From: an uncultured Campylobacter sp. | Lineage (GTDB): Bacteria > Campylobacterota > Campylobacteria > Campylobacterales > Campylobacteraceae | Assembly: GCF_938041645.1 (NCBI RefSeq) | Contig: NZ_CALIST010000023.1 | Span: 1-17,351, forward strand | DNA: 17,351 nucleotides | Reading direction: 5' to 3' | Part shown: in pieces, positions 13,455 to 17,351 of the stretch | Layout of the letters: each line of letters opens with the position of its first letter | Numbering within the stretch: position 1 is the first letter of the stretch | The notes under the pieces: model-generated | Databases searched by the model: none | Told to the model about the DNA's origin: nothing | Seen by the model: the letters and a program-made list of their open reading frames with translations, nothing else | Translations under genes and position numbers: made by a program

Positions 13455-14369
13455 GTGGAGAGAATCGGCGAAAAATCACATAAAAATAGCTGGGATAAAA
13501 AGTCCGAAAGTTACGCTAAATTTAGCGGTGAGTTAGGGGCTTTCGGTAAGCGGGTGTTTGAGATACTGCGCGGCTGGGGGGTGAGCTTTGCGGGCAAAAG
13601 CGTGCTCGACGTGGGCGCCGGCACGGGGGTTTACTCGCTGTATCTCGCGTCGCTGGGCGCCAAGGTTACGGCGATCGATAGCTCGGAGGGGATGTTGCGA
13701 GAGCTAAGGCGCAGCGCGGAGGAGTTTGGCATCAGCTTGCAAAACGTATTAAATTTAAGTTTTGCGGAGTTTTGCGAGCGGCTGAGCCGCGATGGTTTTG
13801 CAGGCGCGGCGGGCGAAAATTTTAAAATTTATCCGCGTTCGCAGAGTAAAATTTCAAACGCGCAAACCCAAGAAAGCGCCGCGCAGGCTTTAAATTTTAA
13901 AAATTCTGCGAGCAAAAGCCGCGAGAGCGAAAATTTTAAAATTCCCGCAGTTTTTGACATCGCGTTTCTTACGATGAGCCCTGCACTGAAGAGCACGGAG
14001 GATTTTGAGGCGTTTTTGGCTTTAGGCGAGCGCAAAATTTATCTAAACTGGGCGAGCGAGCGCAATTCGTCTATGCTTGTGCCGCTTTTTGAGCGCTTCG
14101 GCGCGGGGTATAAAAGACTTGCTACCGCCGCCGAAAAGTTCGAGGCGCTGCTTGGGGCGCGCAACATCAAATTTAAAAGCGAAATTTTAACTGAAAAGCG
14201 CGAGCAAAAACGCAGCCTACAAGAAGCTGTGCAAAACGCCGCGTGGCACCTGCATATGGATGGTGCGGAGGCTAGCGAGCGTGAGATCGAGGAGCTTTTG
14301 AAAAAGCGGGCTAAAGGCGGGATGATAAGCGATGAGATCGAAGCGAGCTTTAAGCTGTTTTATATTTAG
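13455..14369 (+). CDS. Class I SAM-dependent methyltransferase with an in-frame insertion
   Basis: 304 residues, GTG 13455 with AAAGG (13444-13448) at 6 nt. N-terminal helix SWDKKSESYAKF, motif I VLDVGAGTGVYS (about 50-61), acidic motif AIDSSEGML (about 73-81) and FDIAFLTMSPAL (motif II/III region, about 171-182) identify a soluble Rossmann methyltransferase. Substrate unknown. Between GAAGENFKI (about 118-126) and ESENFKIP lies a 38-residue Ser/Asn/Lys-rich insertion, encoded between two exact 17-nt direct repeats. The 3' end overlaps the signal-peptide start of the next gene by 38 nt, placing it first in a tight operon with the haem peroxidase and c-di-GMP protein. Confidence 0.85.
   Translation: MERIGEKSHKNSWDKKSESYAKFSGELGAFGKRVFEILRGWGVSFAGKSVLDVGAGTGVYSLYLASLGAKVTAIDSSEGMLRELRRSAEEFGISLQNVLNLSFAEFCERLSRDGFAGAAGENFKIYPRSQSKISNAQTQESAAQALNFKNSASKSRESENFKIPAVFDIAFLTMSPALKSTEDFEAFLALGERKIYLNWASERNSSMLVPLFERFGAGYKRLATAAEKFEALLGARNIKFKSEILTEKREQKRSLQEAVQNAAWHLHMDGAEASEREIEELLKKRAKGGMISDEIEASFKLFYI
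13813..13943 (+). repeat. 17-nt direct repeats flanking a 114-nt in-frame insertion
   Basis: GCGAAAATTTTAAAATT occurs exactly at 13813-13829 and 13927-13943. The period is 114 nt (38 codons), so removing one period restores an uninterrupted ENFKIP junction. The repeat contains the AT palindrome AAAATTTTAAAATT-type word found also at 5043-5054 and near 10277-10291. Confidence 0.8.
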
Positions 14370-15204
14370 CCTGGCGCCAGTTTTGGGGCTTTGCGGCAAT
14401 CTTTTTACGCCGCTTGCGATGCCTAAATACGACCCGCAAAAGGCGCGGCTGGGCGCAAAAATTTTTACCGATGTAAGATTTAGTAGCAAAGGCCGCTCCT
14501 GCGAGAGCTGCCACAACTTCTATCTAAACGATTCGGGCGCTTCGGTGCGCGATGGACGCGTGCCTACGCTAATAAATTCTTATTACTTTGATCGCTACTT
14601 GGGCGATTATAATTTCGCGGGCTTTGAAGCGCGGATCGCAGCGTCGGTCTTTGGCACGAACGAGCTTGATGCGAGCGAAGATAAAATTTTAGAGCTTATT
14701 AGGAAGAATTTAGCCTACAAGCAGGCTTTTGAAAGTGCTTACGGCGAGGCGAATATGGCGAACTTCATTGATGCGCTGGCGGAATTTTTAAAGTCCAAAA
14801 CGGCGATAAATTCCAAATTTGACCGATTTTTGCGCGGCGAGGTTAAGCTAAATGATGCCGAATATAACGGATATGTGCTTTTTGTGCGGCTGTGCTCGGC
14901 ATGTCATAACGGCGTTAGCCTAGGCACCGGCAGCTTTACTAAAATTCGCCCAAGCGCGGAAGAGGAGGATGTGCCTAGGCATAGGCTCACTTCCGATGGA
15001 TTTGAGCTGCGCCGCGTGCCTAGCTTGCGCAATATCACGCAAACCGCGCCTTACGTAAACGGGCAGACGGATTTGCGTCTTGCGGTGCGGCAGATCGCAA
15101 AGGATCTGCTAAAATACGATCTTAACGATAGGGAGCTTGATGCTTTGATGAGCTTTTTGGCTACACTTAAGGGCGATATGACGGAGGCGCAGGATGAAAG
15201 ATAA
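14332..15204 (+). CDS. Di-haem cytochrome c peroxidase/MauG-family periplasmic protein
   Basis: 290 residues with a clear signal peptide (about 1-22: RSKRA then SCFIFSLAPVLGLCG). Two c-type haem sites: C57-ESC-H61 and C188-SAC-H192. The opening MPKYDPQKARLGAKIFTDVRFSS and the late RVPSLRNITQTAPYV are hallmarks of bacterial CCP/MauG proteins, which reduce H2O2 with electrons from cytochrome c or carry out related oxidations. It is shorter than typical CCPs (about 320-340). The usual PYFHDG is PYVNGQ, and the site where classical CCPs have a Met ligand (AVxxMA) reads AVRQIA (I255), so the second haem may have altered ligation. ATG 14332 lies inside the upstream gene. The end overlaps the next ATG by 11 nt. 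Confidence 0.85.
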   Translation: MRSKRALSCFIFSLAPVLGLCGNLFTPLAMPKYDPQKARLGAKIFTDVRFSSKGRSCESCHNFYLNDSGASVRDGRVPTLINSYYFDRYLGDYNFAGFEARIAASVFGTNELDASEDKILELIRKNLAYKQAFESAYGEANMANFIDALAEFLKSKTAINSKFDRFLRGEVKLNDAEYNGYVLFVRLCSACHNGVSLGTGSFTKIRPSAEEEDVPRHRLTSDGFELRRVPSLRNITQTAPYVNGQTDLRLAVRQIAKDLLKYDLNDRELDALMSFLATLKGDMTEAQDER

Positions 15205-17351
15205 GATAATGTGGGCTTTGATGGTGGGGATTATGATATTAGGCATAATCATCGCCGGGAATTATTTCTCGTCGCTAAGAGATGTAGCGAGATTTAGCAC
15301 GATTTCGCGCGAGCTAGCTTTGATCGATAACGCCGATAACCGCTTAAATATATTATTTGATGCAAAGATCGCAAGAAGGGACTTTTCGATTGCAAATACC
15401 GATATGCGCGGCATCTATCAGGTGCTGCAAGCTCTACAAAAAGACAAAATCATCGATAAAATCGGACTTAGCAGCGATGTGCGCGCGATCGGAAGCGCTT
15501 TTAGCGATAAAATTTCACTTTTGGACGAGCTTGGGGCTTTAAATTCGCAGAATTTAATCCTTTTTCAAAGTCTGCAGCAAAAATTTTTATCCAGTGGCGC
15601 AAATGCGCAAAGAGCAAATCTCTACTCTCAAATTTTAGGGCTTAATTATAAAAATCGCTCCGAGATCTCTGCTTTAAAAAGTGCGCTAGAAAGCGCAGAT
15701 GCGTCAAGCCCCGACGAAGCTGCGTTTATAGGAATCGCACGGCAAATTTTAAGGAATTTCGAGCGGCAAAATATCATTGTAAGCGATAATCTCTCGTTGC
15801 TAAATGAGCGCTTCGCAAGCCTGCGCGAGCGATTTTCTTACGCTAGTGAGGAATTTTACGGCTCGTTTATGCAAATGACGATGCTCTACACGGCGGTGTT
15901 TTTGTCGTTTTTACTGCTTACTTACATCATAAATTCCGATGCTTTGCGTAGTAAACGCGCCCTCGCGCCCTATCGCGCGCTATGCGAGCAAGCAGGCGAA
16001 GCGATAGTTTTGGCAGATCAGAGCTTTAAAATTTTATACGCCAATAAAAGCGCGCTTAGCTTAAGCGGCTACGAACAAAGCGAGCTGCAAGGGAGCGATC
16101 TTGGAGTTTTGATGCCCAAAGATAAAGGGATCGAACTTCCTGCGATGGTAAATAAAAGCGCCAAAGATACGCGCCTGCTTCGTAAAAACGGCGAACTAGC
16201 AGATGTGAGCCTAAGGCTATCAAATATCGCTGCTACGTCTAAGCTGCCGCTATATGCGCTTTACGCTCATGACATCGGCGAGCGCGAGATTATGAAGCTA
16301 GCTCTTGCGAACGCGAAGGAGAGCTTAAACAATCAAGTCTATATCGATCATCTTACGGGCCAGGGCAACGAAGCAGCGCTATATGAGCTAATAAACGCAG
16401 AAAAAACGGGCGTAGCGATCTACATCACTATCGTAAATTTTGCAAATTTGCGACTTTTTTACAAGGCAGAAACGACAAATGAAATTCTGCGCTCCTTTGC
16501 GCGTACGCTTGCGATGTGTATCGAATCGCACGAGATCAAAGCTAGTATCTTTCGCATCCAATCGGATGAGTTTTGCCTATTTTACGAGGGGCTAAATGTC
16601 GCGCGCGACGTGGAGATCATAAATAAATACTTCACCGATAAAGTTTTTAATCTCCATACGACCGAGGGCTTTGCCTCCGCGCCTTTAAATATCACGATGG
16701 GCGTGAGCGAGCGTGCAGATGTAGCGGGCGGCGCAAATAGGGTCTTTCAGGCGGTTATGGCGATGTATGAGGCGCAGAGCAAAAACGAGCACGTGGGCTT
16801 TTATTCGCGCCCAAATGCGATTGAGGAAAAATATCTTCAAAACCAGATTATGATCAACACCATTCAAAATGCGATCAAGAAAAATCAAGTCTTTGTGCTT
16901 GTTCAGCCCATATTTGATATCACCCACCGCGATCCTAGTGGTAACACCTACGGCACCGAGGGTGGCGACTATGTCCCGTTAGTATATGAAATTCTAATCC
17001 GCCTAATCGATCGTTCGGGCAAGACGCGCTGCCCGGGTGAGTTTATCGATATCGCAAAGCAAACCTCGCTCTACATCCCGCTAACTCAGGTCGTAATAAA
17101 CGAAGCCTTTCGCTTGCTAGACCGCTTCGCAGGGACTTGCTTTAGCATAAATCTTTCATATTTTGACATCGCAAACGAAGGTATCAAGGAGCTTTTAGAG
17201 CGCAAGCTCGCATCCAGCCCAAATGCTTCAAATCTATTCATTGAAATTTTAGAAAGCGAGGAATTTGACGATTACGAGAGCCTACGCAGCTTCATCGCCG
17301 TAGCTAAAAACTACGGCTGCAAGGTCGCGATAGACGATTTTGGCAGCGGAT
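15194..17351 (+). CDS. Membrane c-di-GMP protein: DAHL-like sensor, PAS, degenerate GGDEF, EAL (3' end outside window)
   Basis: ATG 15194 with GGAG (15183-15186) at 7 nt; open to the window end, about 719 codons visible. TM1 at about 7-25, then a roughly 200-residue all-helical periplasmic region. Its pattern (NRLNILFDAKIARRDFSIAN near 51-70 and KISLLDELGALNSQNLILFQ near 104-123) resembles the DAHL ligand-binding domain. TM2 at about 226-247. PAS at about 262-370 (AGEAIVLADQSFKILYAN). GGDEF at about 385-540, but its motif is QSDEF (456-460), so cyclase activity is doubtful. The EAL domain begins near 550: VQPIFD, EIL at 599-601 with Arg after it, INLS, EILESE and IDDFGSG (DD at 714-715) are present, so c-di-GMP hydrolysis is plausible. 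Coupled to the haem peroxidase gene by overlap. Confidence 0.9.
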   Translation, partial: MKDKIMWALMVGIMILGIIIAGNYFSSLRDVARFSTISRELALIDNADNRLNILFDAKIARRDFSIANTDMRGIYQVLQALQKDKIIDKIGLSSDVRAIGSAFSDKISLLDELGALNSQNLILFQSLQQKFLSSGANAQRANLYSQILGLNYKNRSEISALKSALESADASSPDEAAFIGIARQILRNFERQNIIVSDNLSLLNERFASLRERFSYASEEFYGSFMQMTMLYTAVFLSFLLLTYIINSDALRSKRALAPYRALCEQAGEAIVLADQSFKILYANKSALSLSGYEQSELQGSDLGVLMPKDKGIELPAMVNKSAKDTRLLRKNGELADVSLRLSNIAATSKLPLYALYAHDIGEREIMKLALANAKESLNNQVYIDHLTGQGNEAALYELINAEKTGVAIYITIVNFANLRLFYKAETTNEILRSFARTLAMCIESHEIKASIFRIQSDEFCLFYEGLNVARDVEIINKYFTDKVFNLHTTEGFASAPLNITMGVSERADVAGGANRVFQAVMAMYEAQSKNEHVGFYSRPNAIEEKYLQNQIMINTIQNAIKKNQVFVLVQPIFDITHRDPSGNTYGTEGGDYVPLVYEILIRLIDRSGKTRCPGEFIDIAKQTSLYIPLTQVVINEAFRLLDRFAGTCFSINLSYFDIANEGIKELLERKLASSPNASNLFIEILESEEFDDYESLRSFIAVAKNYGCKVAIDDFGSG

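Noticed and set aside
16685..16927. Minus-strand 80-codon ORF inside the GGDEF-EAL gene
   Set aside because: It is antisense to a conserved domain with no independent signal.

Overview
The window looks like a chromosomal piece of a Campylobacter with moderate GC, of the oral gracilis/showae/rectus type. Supporting signs are the dense AAATTT/AAAATTTT words between GC-rich codons, AT-rich extended -10 promoters, A(A)GGAG ribosome sites, and a gene set typical of Campylobacterota: a TonB receptor, ZnuBC, MntP, a di-haem peroxidase and a c-di-GMP sensor. The species is an inference from composition and gene content, not from a marker gene.

Layout. (1) 1-66 is the tail of an upstream gene, followed by about 350 bp of AT/GC-mosaic spacer and a tRNA-Val(GAC) at 415-490 with a good promoter. 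(2) 584-2645 is an AT-rich accessory block on the + strand: an Imm32-like immunity gene, a 30-codon ORF, an unknown 172-aa protein, and two paralogous two-helix/zinc-ribbon membrane proteins with a truncated third copy. It resembles an orphan immunity-gene array beside a tRNA. (3) 2930-4987 is a TonB-dependent receptor, followed by a membrane-anchored SAM methyltransferase (5108-5899). (4) 5900-7570 is decayed or AT-rich: two tiny hydrophobic ORFs, an unknown single-TM exported protein on the minus strand, and a start-less ORF fragment. (5) 7574-9325 (minus strand) holds two damaged genes: a beta-propeller protein whose WGR-like N-terminus is out of frame, and mntP split by one in-frame TAG. 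(6) 9412-11848 (+) has a DUF4197-like exported protein and an EamA/DMT permease with an extraordinary Asn/Ser-rich N-terminal extension of about 278 residues. (7) 11792-13355 (minus) is znuC-znuB, overlapping each other by 8 nt and overlapping the EamA gene tail to tail. (8) 13455 to the window end (+) is a tightly overlapping operon: SAM methyltransferase, di-haem cytochrome c peroxidase-like protein, and a DAHL-PAS-GGDEF-EAL transmembrane protein cut off by the window end.

How the genes work together. Metal handling is the recurring theme: TonB receptor (probably iron chelates), MntP (Mn export) and ZnuBC (Zn import). The last operon couples a periplasmic haem protein to a membrane c-di-GMP protein with a periplasmic helical sensor, a degenerate GGDEF (QSDEF) and an EAL domain that keeps its key residues as far as the window shows. 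This suggests redox or peroxide sensing linked to c-di-GMP hydrolysis.

The main oddities are the apparent growth of protein regions from AT-rich palindromic words (EamA extension; a 114-nt in-frame insertion between 17-nt direct repeats in the 13455 methyltransferase), the mntP nonsense codon, the WGR frameshift, and the zinc-ribbon paralogue array.
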